Assembly: GCF_008079445.1 (NCBI RefSeq)
Contig: NZ_VRYH01000001.1
Coordinates: 248,001-312,000, forward strand
Direction: 5' to 3'
Length of the DNA stretch: 64,000 nucleotides
Origin: Aidingimonas lacisalsi
GTDB lineage: Bacteria > Pseudomonadota > Gammaproteobacteria > Pseudomonadales > Halomonadaceae
The position numbers and the translations under genes were made by a program. The notes under the pieces are model-generated. The model ran no database searches, was not told the DNA's origin, and saw nothing but the letters and a program-made list of their open reading frames with translations. How positions within the stretch are numbered: the stretch's first letter is position 1; every line of letters starts with the position of its first letter. Shown here one piece after another: positions 43,941-54,649 of the stretch.

Positions 43941-44513
43941 ATGGTGATCGCGACACTCGGGCCCGCCGGCAGCAATCATGAACTGGTACTACAACGCTAT
44001 CTGCAAGCCCGCGAGCATCCGGAGGCCGATATCAGGCTATTCGATGATTTCGAGGCAGCATTCGAAGCCCTGGTCGCCAAGCAGGTGGATTTCGTGCTCC
44101 AGGTGACGGCTCACCCCAGCCATGCCGACTGTGTGGGACGTTATATGCACCGCGCATTCATCGTCGATACCTTCATCGCCGCCAGCAAGCCATTGGCGCT
44201 ATTGAGGCGCACAGACATCGACGTTCACGAGACATTGGGGCTGCAACCGGCAACCCGCTATTACACGGATTTATCCGACTGGACAACGCAGATCGAGGAG
44301 CCATCCATCGTGCGTGTCGGTGAGGGCTTGCTCGCGGGGCGTTATGATGCCGGCATCACCGCACAGGAGTTTGCCACGCAGTATCCCGAGCGGTTACGTA
44401 TCGACAAGCCCCTTGGAGCTGCGCTGGATGCCTGGGTGCTATTCAGCCATCGTCCTTTGGATGAGGATGTCATCGTGTGGCCTCAAGCCCCCGTGACCCG
44501 TTGGTTTCCATAA
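43941..44513 (+). CDS. Prephenate dehydratase-like binding-fold protein
   Basis: This is a 190-residue protein. It opens MVIATLGPAGSNHELVLQRYL, which resembles the start of prephenate dehydratase (LGPxGTFSE), but the key Thr-Phe pair is replaced by Ser-Asn-His. It has no ACT regulatory domain. VGEGLLAGRYDAGITAQEFATQYPERLRI resembles the second lobe of the periplasmic-binding-like fold. It may be a BacA-type decarboxylase relative or a non-enzymatic binding protein. It is convergent with a TAXI TRAP transporter; a functional link is only positional. Confidence 0.6.
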   Translation: MVIATLGPAGSNHELVLQRYLQAREHPEADIRLFDDFEAAFEALVAKQVDFVLQVTAHPSHADCVGRYMHRAFIVDTFIAASKPLALLRRTDIDVHETLGLQPATRYYTDLSDWTTQIEEPSIVRVGEGLLAGRYDAGITAQEFATQYPERLRIDKPLGAALDAWVLFSHRPLDEDVIVWPQAPVTRWFP

Positions 44514-44519
44514 CGACAT

Positions 44520-46283
44520 TCACACCAGAAAGATGAGCGCGGTACCCGCGGTGACCAGTACCAACCGCAGCCAGGCAGGACGGCGGGCGATCACGCCATA
44601 GCTAATGCCGACCAACCCGAGTCCGATCTTGCCCGCATCCAGCAAGGCAGCGGGCAGGTTCTGGGACAAGCCGATCACATCACTGTTGGCAACCATCGCC
44701 AGAGGTATCAGGTACAGCCCAATGCCAAGTGCCATGGCGCGTATCGCCACTTTCAGCCAGTTTTCCCCGACCATGCCCGCCGCAATGAATACGCCACCGC
44801 ATACGGGCGGTGTAATTGTCGAGAGCAATGCAAACCAGAATACGAACAGATGCGCCAGCAGTGGCGATATACCCAGTTCGATCAAGGCCGGACCGGCCAC
44901 CGATACACAGATGACATAAGCCGCCGTTGTCGGTACCTCCATGCCCAGGATCAAGCAAGCGACAGCGGTCAGCAGCAATGCAGGCCATAATGCGTCCTGG
45001 GAGAGGGAGAGGATAGTGGACGTGACCTTGACCCCAAGCCCCGTCATCGAGAGGACGCCGATCACCAGAGACGCGCAGATGATAATGGACGCGATCACCG
45101 ACACCTGACGTCCCGCCATCACCGCCGCCTCAGCAAGTCGGTGGGCAAAGGCTCGCCCCGAGAACCGTAGCTTTACATTGAACAGCAAGAGAGCCAGTCC
45201 GGCGAAGATGGCGATACTTGCCGCGAATTGAGGCGTATTGCCGCCGACGAAGATACGCTCCAGCAAAATGACGAAAGGCACGGCAAAGAACAGTGAAGTG
45301 ATCAGCACCTCACGCGGGGCAGGCGCCTCGTCAGCCGCAATAGGCCGCAAGTCGTACCGGGTGGCGAAGGCATTGATACCGGCCCAGACCGTAGTGAAAT
45401 ATAGCAGTGCCGGTAGCAGCGCCGCCGCCATGATCTGAACATAGGGGGTACCGGTCAACTCCACCATCACGAAGGCCCCCGCGCCCATCAAGGGGGGCAT
45501 TATCTGGCCGCCGGACGATGCCACCGCTTCGACGGCCCCCGCCAGGGAACGCGGATAACCGAGCCTGACCATCGAAGGGATGGTAATGGCTCCCGTCGAC
45601 GCGACATTGGCGGAAGCCGAGCCGGAAATCGACCCCATCAATGCCGAAGAGATGACCGAGACCTTGGCCGCGCCCCCGGTCAAACGTCCGGCAAAGGCAC
45701 TGGCCATGTTCATGAAGCCCTGGCCCGCTTCACCGGCATTGAGCACGGCACCGAAGATCACGAAGATAGCGACCACGCCGACGCTGACACCGGTCAAGTT
45801 GCCCCAGAGCCCACCCTCGGCAATCGTCAATGTCCCGATGAGACTTGCCGACGGCATGCCCTGATGACCGAACTCTCCCGGTACATAATTACCGAAGAAG
45901 GCGTAGAGCAGAGCGAGGGCCGCGACCAAGGGTAATGGCCAGCCAATCGCTCGGCGCGCGGACTCCAGTGCCAGCAGGATCAGGAAGCCGCCGATCGCCA
46001 TCTGCCATGGGCCATCGATGAAGCCATACTGACTCGCCAATGCCGACTCATTGACCGCAATATAGCCACAGGCTGCAATGCCTAGCAGTGTTAACAGCCA
46101 ACCACTGCCACGCTGCCAGGACGTCCTTGCCATGAAGATCAATATCCACGGCAAGGCTAGCGCCATATGAATGGGCCGACTGACCAGGGCCGGCGCCAAC
46201 CCATAGAAGATCAATCCCAGATGGAAGAGGATCGAGACCGCTCCCAAGGCGATCCAGCCGGGATGAGGGTGACGCGGCGTCAT
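44520..46283 (-). CDS. TAXI-type TRAP transporter fused permease
   Basis: This 587-residue inner-membrane protein combines the small (DctQ-like, first four helices) and large (DctM-like) TRAP subunits. The DctM part shows PSASLIGTLTIAEGGLWGNLTGVSVGVVAIFVIFGAVLNAGEAGQGFMNMA and SGSASANVASTGAITIPSMVRLGY. I use the ATG at 46283 (MTPRHPHPGWIALG), 17 bases after the binding-protein stop; the 43-codon upstream extension merely overlaps that gene. With the TAXI protein it forms a sodium-driven importer, a common choice in marine and halophilic bacteria. Confidence 0.93.
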   Translation of the reverse strand: MTPRHPHPGWIALGAVSILFHLGLIFYGLAPALVSRPIHMALALPWILIFMARTSWQRGSGWLLTLLGIAACGYIAVNESALASQYGFIDGPWQMAIGGFLILLALESARRAIGWPLPLVAALALLYAFFGNYVPGEFGHQGMPSASLIGTLTIAEGGLWGNLTGVSVGVVAIFVIFGAVLNAGEAGQGFMNMASAFAGRLTGGAAKVSVISSALMGSISGSASANVASTGAITIPSMVRLGYPRSLAGAVEAVASSGGQIMPPLMGAGAFVMVELTGTPYVQIMAAALLPALLYFTTVWAGINAFATRYDLRPIAADEAPAPREVLITSLFFAVPFVILLERIFVGGNTPQFAASIAIFAGLALLLFNVKLRFSGRAFAHRLAEAAVMAGRQVSVIASIIICASLVIGVLSMTGLGVKVTSTILSLSQDALWPALLLTAVACLILGMEVPTTAAYVICVSVAGPALIELGISPLLAHLFVFWFALLSTITPPVCGGVFIAAGMVGENWLKVAIRAMALGIGLYLIPLAMVANSDVIGLSQNLPAALLDAGKIGLGLVGISYGVIARRPAWLRLVLVTAGTALIFLV

Positions 46284-46300
46284 GGCGTGATCGCGATCAC

Positions 46301-47275
46301 TCAACGCAACGACTCGGGAATCTCGATGTCCGCTTCTTCGTAGTAGCGCAACGCTCCCGGATGCAGGGTACCGGCCATGTTGCCGATCATGTCGGGGCTG
46401 ATGGCGCCCCACCAGGGAGACTCCTCGGCCATGGCATCACGACGCTCCCAGAATGTCTTGGTCAGGGTATAGGCGGTGTCATCATCCATCTGGGTGGTGG
46501 TATACGCGATGACCGGCAAGGAGGTCGTTTCCACATCCGCTTTCACGCCAGGATAGGTATCGGCCGGAATGGTCTGAGGCGTTGCGCCGGTCTTCGCGAT
46601 CTGCTCCTCGGTCATCGATACCAGACTGATCGGCATGCTGGAAGCCGTTTCAATCACATTGGGCGTAGGGAAGGAGCTCGCGGTGACGAAACCGTCGATC
46701 TGTCCGTTCTTCAAGGCATCGGGACCGCTATCGATTTCAGCGTTCGCCACCTCGATCTCGTCACCGAGATCGAAAAGCCCGATATAGCGTTCTGCCTCAC
46801 GCGCGCCGAACGTACCCCGCCCAATCAGGATTTCTTGGCCGGCGAGCTCGTTCATGGCAATCACGCCGTCGCCGCTTTCGCTACCTGCTACGACCCAGTG
46901 CATGGTGATCGCGGGAATGGGGAACAGGCCACGGATGTCCTGAAAGTTTGGACTTTGGCGCTCGGCGAATACTCCTTCGCCTGCCAGTGCCTGTTCGATC
47001 AAGCCGGGCGGCGTGGTAAACACATAGTTGCCGGTTCGCGCCGCGACTTCCATCACGTTCTGCACCGAGCCCTGACTCTCTTCGAGGGTCAGAACGATAT
47101 CGCCCTCGGTACCCGATTTGATCGACTCGGATAGCTCGACGCCCATCTGGTAATACGCCGTTCCAGAGGCCGCCGACTTATAGGTGACTCGTGTGTCAGC
47201 TTGAACTGACAACGAGCCGACTCCCAAGAAAGTGGCAGCCAGCAGCAATACGGTAGTACGAACGGGATGAGGCAT
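46301..47275 (-). CDS. TAXI-family TRAP substrate-binding protein
   Basis: This 324-residue exported protein has a signal peptide (MPHPVRTTVLLLAATFLGVGSLSVQADT) with cleavage near residue 27 (VQA-D). The mature protein shows the TAXI fold (TYKSAASGTAYYQMGVELSESIKSGTEGD; later LAGQEILIGRGTFGAREAE). It is acidic. TAXI proteins bind glutamate, ketoglutarate or other small acids; this ligand is unknown. It is upstream of, and co-transcribed with, the fused permease. Confidence 0.92.
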   Translation of the reverse strand: MPHPVRTTVLLLAATFLGVGSLSVQADTRVTYKSAASGTAYYQMGVELSESIKSGTEGDIVLTLEESQGSVQNVMEVAARTGNYVFTTPPGLIEQALAGEGVFAERQSPNFQDIRGLFPIPAITMHWVVAGSESGDGVIAMNELAGQEILIGRGTFGAREAERYIGLFDLGDEIEVANAEIDSGPDALKNGQIDGFVTASSFPTPNVIETASSMPISLVSMTEEQIAKTGATPQTIPADTYPGVKADVETTSLPVIAYTTTQMDDDTAYTLTKTFWERRDAMAEESPWWGAISPDMIGNMAGTLHPGALRYYEEADIEIPESLR

Positions 47276-47533
47276 GACGCTTCCTCTTATTCTAGTTTAC
47301 TTGGGCACAGTGTTGAGTTAGTCATGTCAGGCGCTGACATTCGCCTGACAACATGCGAATCGCGTATATTAGACGCTTGCTGACGGGCTTGAGAACCCCG
47401 AGCCATATCGTCTGGGCCCAAAGGAGCATGGTGCAGCCATTTTCCTGGCAATCAGGTTGCCGCTATACTCGACCTTTGCGCTGGTACGCCGAGCAGCTCC
47501 AATTACAAGACCGTGAACGATGAGGTGGTGAGA

Positions 47534-48415
47534 GTGAGATTCAACAATCTGATCATAGGGTGTCTCGTCGCCCTGGTGATGATGGTGGTATCAGCCACCA
47601 CACAAGCTGACATGTCGAAAGAGGCGATTGCCGAACGCTTGGCGCCTGTGGGTGACGTTTGCCTGGCGGGTGAGGATTGCGGTACCGCGGCACAAGCCTC
47701 GAGCGGCAGCAGCGGCAGCCAATCCGGCGAAGACATCTATGGCAGTGTTTGTGCAGCATGCCACGATAGTGGCGCTGCCGGTGCACCAGCGCGTGACGAT
47801 GCCGATGCCTGGGCGGAACGCGCCGAGAAAGGTATCGACACACTCTACGATAATGCCATCGGCGGTATCGGCGCCATGCCGGCCAAAGGCGGCAACTCGG
47901 ACCTATCCGACGATGACGTTAAACGCGCCGTGAATTACATGGTCGAGAACCATATGGATGACCTACCGGAAATCGGTGGCGCTGAAGAAGCCGACAGTGA
48001 GGGCGAAACTGCCTCGGAAGAAACGGACAGCGGCAGCGCCGATGACCAGGATACGTCCAGCGATGATGAAGGCAGCGCATCCGCCGGCGAGGGCGAGGGC
48101 AACTCCAACGACGGCGAGTCATCCAGTAACGACGCCTCTCAGAGCGATGAGTCAAGCAGTGACGGTGGCAGTGACATTGATGGTGAAGCCATCTACGCCG
48201 ATGTTTGCGCAGCCTGCCATGATAGCGGAGCCGCCGGAGCCCCTCTGCTGGGTGACGCAGATGATTGGGGAGATCGCCTGGATCAGGACACCACGACGCT
48301 CTACGATCATGCCATCAACGGGGTCGGTGCCATGCCTCCCAAAGGGGGTAACACCAGCCTTTCCGATGCCGAAGTCGAAGCCGCCGTCGATTACATGATC
48401 GAGGAAACCGAATAA
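47534..48415 (+). CDS. Dihaem c-type cytochrome (c5-like repeats) with acidic linker
   Basis: This 293-residue exported protein begins at GTG 47534 after a GAGGT site, with signal peptide RFNNLIIGCLVALVMMVVSATTQA. It has two haem c sites, each VCAACHDSGAAGAP (CxxCH), followed by GAMPAKGGN and GAMPPKGGN, which hold the distal Met in Class I cytochrome c5. The two domains are tandem copies separated by an ~80-residue linker of Ser, Asp, Glu and Gly (residues ~145-215). The acidic linker fits a halophile periplasm. It is a small electron carrier; partner oxidase or reductase is not in the window. Confidence 0.9.
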   Translation: MRFNNLIIGCLVALVMMVVSATTQADMSKEAIAERLAPVGDVCLAGEDCGTAAQASSGSSGSQSGEDIYGSVCAACHDSGAAGAPARDDADAWAERAEKGIDTLYDNAIGGIGAMPAKGGNSDLSDDDVKRAVNYMVENHMDDLPEIGGAEEADSEGETASEETDSGSADDQDTSSDDEGSASAGEGEGNSNDGESSSNDASQSDESSSDGGSDIDGEAIYADVCAACHDSGAAGAPLLGDADDWGDRLDQDTTTLYDHAINGVGAMPPKGGNTSLSDAEVEAAVDYMIEETE

Positions 48416-48427
48416 CGCTGGGACGCG

Positions 48428-50485
<2,058 letters not shown>

Positions 50486-50486
50486 T

Positions 50487-50960
50487 TCACTCGTCGAGAT
50501 CGGCGCCGGAAAAGTCGAGTTGCCGCCAGGCTTCGAACACGATCACTGCACAGGCATTGGAAAGATTGAGGCTACGACTGCCGGTCTTCATGGGAATGCG
50601 CAGGCACTGCTCGTCAGGCAACGCATCGAGCATCGATTGTGGCAAACCCCGTGTTTCGGGGCCGAATACCAGCGCATCGCCCTGGCGGTAACGGGGCGCA
50701 TGATAGCCGCTGCGTCCACGCGTCGAAACGGCGAAAATCCTCACCGGTTCGACGGCGTCGAGAAACGCCGGCCAACTCGCATGAACAGCGACCCGCGCCC
50801 ACTCATGATAGTCCAGTCCGGCGCGGCGCAACCGTTTGTCATCGAGCGTGAACCCCAGTGGCTCGATCAGGTGCAGCCGAAAGCCGGTATTGGCGCACAA
50901 GCGGATCAGGTTGCCGGTATTGGGCGCGATCTCGGGCTGATAGAGCACCACATCGAGCAT
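50487..50960 (-). CDS. trmL: tRNA (cytidine(34)-2'-O)-methyltransferase (TrmL)
   Basis: This 157-residue SPOUT-class enzyme 2'-O-methylates the wobble base of leucine tRNAs. It opens [36 protein letters not shown] and ends with the knot-forming [13 protein letters not shown] and [16 protein letters not shown]. The length is that of TrmL (157 in E. coli), not the longer SpoU proteins. I use the ATG at 50960; an ATG three codons earlier would overlap the pyrE stop. It sits between pyrE and rep on the same strand. Confidence 0.95.
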   Translation of the reverse strand: MLDVVLYQPEIAPNTGNLIRLCANTGFRLHLIEPLGFTLDDKRLRRAGLDYHEWARVAVHASWPAFLDAVEPVRIFAVSTRGRSGYHAPRYRQGDALVFGPETRGLPQSMLDALPDEQCLRIPMKTGSRSLNLSNACAVIVFEAWRQLDFSGADLDE

Positions 50961-50965
50961 GGCGT

Positions 50966-51619
50966 TCACTCTGCCACGCCATAGCGGGCCCGATAGGCAC
51001 GAATCGCCTCGGCATGCGGCGCCATCTCGTGGCTGGCGTACTGCTCGAGATAATCGAGGACGTTATCCAGGGTCACGATACTGATCACCGGCATGCCATA
51101 GCGAGCCTCGACATCCTGAATCGCGCTGGTCTCACCGCTACCCTGCTCCTGACGGTCGAGGGCAATGACGACGCCGGCTGCCGAGGCTCCTGCATCATCG
51201 ATCAGCGACATTACCTCGCCAATGGCGGTACCCGCCGTGATGACATCGTCAATGATCAAGATCTTGCCCTCAAGGGTGGCACCGACGGTATTGCCTCCCT
51301 CACCATGATCCTTGGCCTCCTTGCGATTGAACGCGAAAGGCAGGTCGCGGTCGTGGTGATCGGCCAATGCCACGGCCGTTGTCGCCGCTAGCGGTATTCC
51401 CTTGTAAGCTGGGCCGAATAACACATCCGCTGTCACGCCGCTATCGGCGATCGCCTGGGCGTAGAAGCGCCCCAGACGGGCCAGCGATGCGCCGCTCTTG
51501 AACAGACCGGCATTGAAGAAGTAGGGACTCACTCGGCCCGACTTCAAGGTGAACTCACCGAATCGCAACACGCCCTGGTCGATGGCAAACTCGATGAATT
51601 CGCGCTGATAAGGCTGCAT
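50966..51619 (-). CDS. pyrE: Orotate phosphoribosyltransferase
   Basis: This 217-residue enzyme of de novo pyrimidine synthesis joins orotate and PRPP to give OMP. The PRPP-binding signature is [16 protein letters not shown], the mobile catalytic loop is [13 protein letters not shown], and [15 protein letters not shown] precedes it. The ATG at 51619 ([12 protein letters not shown]) fits proteobacterial PyrE. It is divergent from crc over ~100 bases, the same pyrE-crc neighbourhood known in Pseudomonas. Confidence 0.97.
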   Translation of the reverse strand: MQPYQREFIEFAIDQGVLRFGEFTLKSGRVSPYFFNAGLFKSGASLARLGRFYAQAIADSGVTADVLFGPAYKGIPLAATTAVALADHHDRDLPFAFNRKEAKDHGEGGNTVGATLEGKILIIDDVITAGTAIGEVMSLIDDAGASAAGVVIALDRQEQGSGETSAIQDVEARYGMPVISIVTLDNVLDYLEQYASHEMAPHAEAIRAYRARYGVAE

Positions 51620-51722
51620 TTGCTTGGACACCCAACCCCCTATCACTTTTATAAGCTAATGCCATTTACCTAAACGTCTAATCGTCGGGTATCATACAGG
51701 CGCGACGGAAAAGGGAACATGT

Positions 51723-52490
51723 ATGAAAATCGCCAGCATCAATGTCAATGGAATCCGCGAAGCAGTCGACCGAGGCTTTCTCGACTGGTTGGCCAACCAG
51801 GACGCCGACGTGGTCTGCGTTCAGAATCTCAAGGTCAAGAGTTTCGAACTCGATGACAGCATTCTCTACCCGGAAGGCTACGAGGGCTACTTCCTCGATG
51901 CCGAACAGGACGGCTTCTCCGGTGTCGGACTCTACTGTCGCAAGATCCCCAAGGCCATCATGTATGGTCTAGGGTTCCCTCAGTGCGACAATGAAGGGCG
52001 ATTCCTGCAGGCCGACTACGACCGATTCAGCATCGTCAGTTTTCTGATGCCCGACGGCAGCGATCCCGATGCCAAGGCTACGTTCATGGAGCAGTACCAG
52101 GAATACCTGGCCAAGATGGCACGCAAACGGCGTGAATACATCATCTGTGGTACCTGGCACATTGCCCACAAGACCATCGATTTGGCCAACTGGGCGGACA
52201 ATCAGACCACACCGGGTTTCAAACCCGAAGAGCGTGCCTGGATGGATCAAGTCTTCGGCCCTACCGGTTTCATCGATACCTTCCGCGAAGTCAATCGCGA
52301 CGCCGGTGAATATACCTGGTGGCCGGCACTGGATCAGGACCAGCCACGGACTCGCCAGGAAGGTTGGCGTCTGGACTATCAGGCCGTGGGCACCGAGTTT
52401 CGCCGCCACATCGTCGATGCATGGATTGACGACGATGCCACGTTTTCGGAATTCGCTCCCCTGATCGTCGAGTACGATCTCAGTCTGTAA
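51723..52490 (+). CDS. crc: Catabolite repression control protein Crc
   Basis: This 255-residue endonuclease/exonuclease/phosphatase fold protein resembles Pseudomonas Crc rather than exonuclease III. The usual catalytic motifs are replaced: QETK becomes QNLK (residues ~35-38), GDxN becomes GTWH and the late DHxP becomes EFAP. Crc-specific stretches are kept (KRREYIICGTWHIAHKTIDLANW, PGFKPEERAWMDQVFG, WRLDYQAVG). Crc has no nuclease activity; it helps Hfq mask mRNAs for poor carbon sources. Divergence from pyrE matches the Pseudomonas gene order, which supports the call. Confidence 0.9.
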   Translation: MKIASINVNGIREAVDRGFLDWLANQDADVVCVQNLKVKSFELDDSILYPEGYEGYFLDAEQDGFSGVGLYCRKIPKAIMYGLGFPQCDNEGRFLQADYDRFSIVSFLMPDGSDPDAKATFMEQYQEYLAKMARKRREYIICGTWHIAHKTIDLANWADNQTTPGFKPEERAWMDQVFGPTGFIDTFREVNRDAGEYTWWPALDQDQPRTRQEGWRLDYQAVGTEFRRHIVDAWIDDDATFSEFAPLIVEYDLSL

Positions 52491-52514
52491 ACGCCGCTTT
52501 CCGTCGCCGTCCAC

Positions 52515-52551
52515 GCCAGCACGCCGGCTCCCCTACGGCCGGCACGCTGGC
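52515..52551. terminator. Hairpin between convergent crc and rph
   Basis: GCCAGCACGCCGGC and GCCGGCACGCTGGC pair over 14 positions with two central mismatches around a TCCCCTACG-like loop. There is no T-run on either side, so it may act only as a weak bidirectional terminator. Confidence 0.45.
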
Positions 52552-52567
52552 TTGGGTCATCGCGATA

Positions 52568-53290
52568 TCAGCTACGGATCCCCAGGGATTCGCGCTGGGC
52601 ATCGAACAACTGTCGTCCGGCCCCTTCGGCCAGATCCAGCATGGTATCGAGTTCGCCACGACTAAACGATGCCGCTTCCGCTGTCCCCTGAACTTCGATC
52701 AAGCCTCCGCCTTCGGTCATGACCACGTTCATGTCCGTATCCGCTCCACTATCCTCAGGATAGTCGAGGTCAACGACCGGCTTGCCCTTGAAGACGCCGA
52801 CCGACACCGAGCTTACCAATTGCTTGAACGGATCGCCCTTGATCTGCTTGTTGCGCTGCATGTAGCGGATGGCATCCACCAACGCCACGCACCCACCGGT
52901 GATCGCTGCCGTGCGCGTGCCACCATCCGCCTGGATCACGTCACAGTCGATGGTAATGGTGAACTCACCCAGTTTTTTCAGATCCACCGCCGCACGTAGC
53001 GAGCGCCCGATCAAGCGCTGGATTTCCAGGGTTCGTCCGCCCTGCTTGCCGCGCGTTGCCTCACGGCCACCGCGCGTATGCGTGGCCCGTGGTAGCATGC
53101 CGTATTCGGCGGTGACCCATCCTTGATTCTTGCCACGTAGCCAGCGTGGTACACCGGCTTCGACGCTGGCATTGCACAGCACCTGGGTATCACCGAAAGT
53201 CACCAGTACCGACCCTTCCGCATGACGCGTGTAATCGCGAAACAACGTCACTTCACGAAGCTGGTCGGGTTGTCGTCCACTCGGGCGCAT
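52568..53290 (-). CDS. rph: Ribonuclease PH
   Basis: This 240-residue phosphate-dependent exonuclease trims tRNA 3' ends. Characteristic stretches are [58 protein letters not shown] (RNA and phosphate binding), [19 protein letters not shown] and [19 protein letters not shown]. Unlike E. coli K-12 rph-1, the C-terminus is intact ([13 protein letters not shown]). I use the ATG at 53290. Divergent from yicC, as is usual in gammaproteobacteria. Confidence 0.96.
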   Translation of the reverse strand: MRPSGRQPDQLREVTLFRDYTRHAEGSVLVTFGDTQVLCNASVEAGVPRWLRGKNQGWVTAEYGMLPRATHTRGGREATRGKQGGRTLEIQRLIGRSLRAAVDLKKLGEFTITIDCDVIQADGGTRTAAITGGCVALVDAIRYMQRNKQIKGDPFKQLVSSVSVGVFKGKPVVDLDYPEDSGADTDMNVVMTEGGGLIEVQGTAEAASFSRGELDTMLDLAEGAGRQLFDAQRESLGIRS

Positions 53291-53437
53291 ATCACCTCTC
53301 AAGCCATTACCATTCGAATCGAGCGTCCCATTCTACATGCTAACGGCCGGGAATCGGTTACACTATTTCACCTAGGTCACGTGTCACCAAGTAAATGGCT
53401 AGCGTCTCAGCTTCACCCATATCGATCAGGAGAATGC

Positions 53438-54301
53438 ATGGTTCATAGCATGACGGCCTTCGCCCGACACAGTCACGATGCTGACTGGGGCAACCTGCAG
53501 TTGGAGCTTCGCTCGGTCAATCAACGCTATCTCGACCTGCATTTCCGCTTGCCCGAGTCACTCCGCGACCTGGAGTCGACCTGGCGGGATCAACTACGCG
53601 CACGGCTGGCGCGTGGCAAGATCGAATGCACCCTGCGATTCACCCCCAGTACTGCAGGCACCTCGGTGACAGTGAACCGGGACCGCCTCGATGAACTGGC
53701 CCGTGCCCTGCACGAAATCCGCGGTCTGGTTCCCGATGCCGACATGCCGGATGCCCTGGCGCTGCTGGATCATCCCGGCGTGATCGACACGGAAGAGACC
53801 GACATCGAGCAGATCAGGCAGGTCGCTCACGCGCTGTTCGCTCGTGCCCTGGACGACCTGGTCGTCGGTCGCGCTCGTGAAGGCGAACAACTGGCCGAGC
53901 TGATCCGTACGCGCCTCGCCGGAGTCCGCGAGCAAGTAGACGCGGTACGCACACGCCTGCCCGCCATCATCGAAGGACAACGCAAGCAACTGCTCGACCG
54001 TCTGGAAGCGGTGCGCACCGAGCTCGACCCGCAGCGACTGGAGTCCGAACTGACCCTGATGGCCCAGAAAGCCGACGTCGATGAAGAACTCGACCGCCTG
54101 GCAACCCACGTCAACGAAGTGGAACGGCAACTCGGCCAATCAGGCCCGGTGGGACGACGCCTGGACTTCCTGATGCAGGAACTCAATCGCGAGGCCAATA
54201 CCCTGTCATCCAAATCGGTCGTCGCCGACACCACCCGCAGCGCCGTCGAACTCAAGGTCCTGATCGAACAGATGCGCGAACAGATCCAGAATATAGAGTG
54301 A
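53438..54301 (+). CDS. yicC: YicC family endoribonuclease-like protein
   Basis: This 287-residue protein is of the YicC/YloC family, which in E. coli promotes degradation of small RNA RyhB and has endoribonuclease activity in B. subtilis. It opens MVHSMTAFARHSHDADWGNLQLELRSVNQRYLDLHFRLPE and closes with GRRLDFLMQELNREANTLSSKSVVADTTRSAVELKVLIEQMREQIQN, the strongly conserved C-terminal part. AGGAG lies five bases before the ATG at 53438. The stop at 54301 directly borders the integrase island. Confidence 0.93.
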   Translation: MVHSMTAFARHSHDADWGNLQLELRSVNQRYLDLHFRLPESLRDLESTWRDQLRARLARGKIECTLRFTPSTAGTSVTVNRDRLDELARALHEIRGLVPDADMPDALALLDHPGVIDTEETDIEQIRQVAHALFARALDDLVVGRAREGEQLAELIRTRLAGVREQVDAVRTRLPAIIEGQRKQLLDRLEAVRTELDPQRLESELTLMAQKADVDEELDRLATHVNEVERQLGQSGPVGRRLDFLMQELNREANTLSSKSVVADTTRSAVELKVLIEQMREQIQNIE

Positions 54302-54404
54302 TGTCCATCCTCATCTACACAATTACATAATATACTGTTTTTAATAGAAATTTTCTGATTGGTTGTCTATAGCTGTCTACGAAAATCTAGCTTAAGCCAG
54401 CGCA

Positions 54405-54482
54405 AAGTGGGGAGTACAATGGGGAGTAAACCAGTGTACTACCCACCAAGAGGCTCGATTTTCCTATGGGTACTCCCCACTT
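54405..54482. repeat. Four-copy inverted repeat array upstream of the integrase
   Basis: A perfect 13-bp inverted repeat, AAGTGGGGAGTAC at 54405-54417 and GTACTCCCCACTT at 54470-54482, encloses a second, inner pair: TGGGGAGTA at 54420-54428 and TACTACCCA at 54437-54445 (one mismatch). Thus four copies of the same nine-base core, two in each direction, lie within 78 bases. This resembles arm-type or excisionase/regulator binding sites near integrase genes. The 348-base gap 54302-54649 holds no gene otherwise. Confidence 0.75.
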
Positions 54483-54649
54483 CAAACGCTCACCCCTGGA
54501 CTGGAGCATCCCGCCCAGGGAAACAAGCCCTGCGCCAACCTGGCAGAAAAAGCCGTGTAAACATGCTCTTGATGAGGCACGCCCTACTCTGGTCACCACA
54601 AATTCAAACAAATGTTTCAAATTTTTTATGCACGCTGGAGGAGGGGCTA

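Noticed and set aside
51723-52490. Exonuclease III call
   Set aside because: The fold fits, but the catalytic Glu, Asp/Asn and His motifs are replaced, and the specific stretches and pyrE neighbour indicate Crc.
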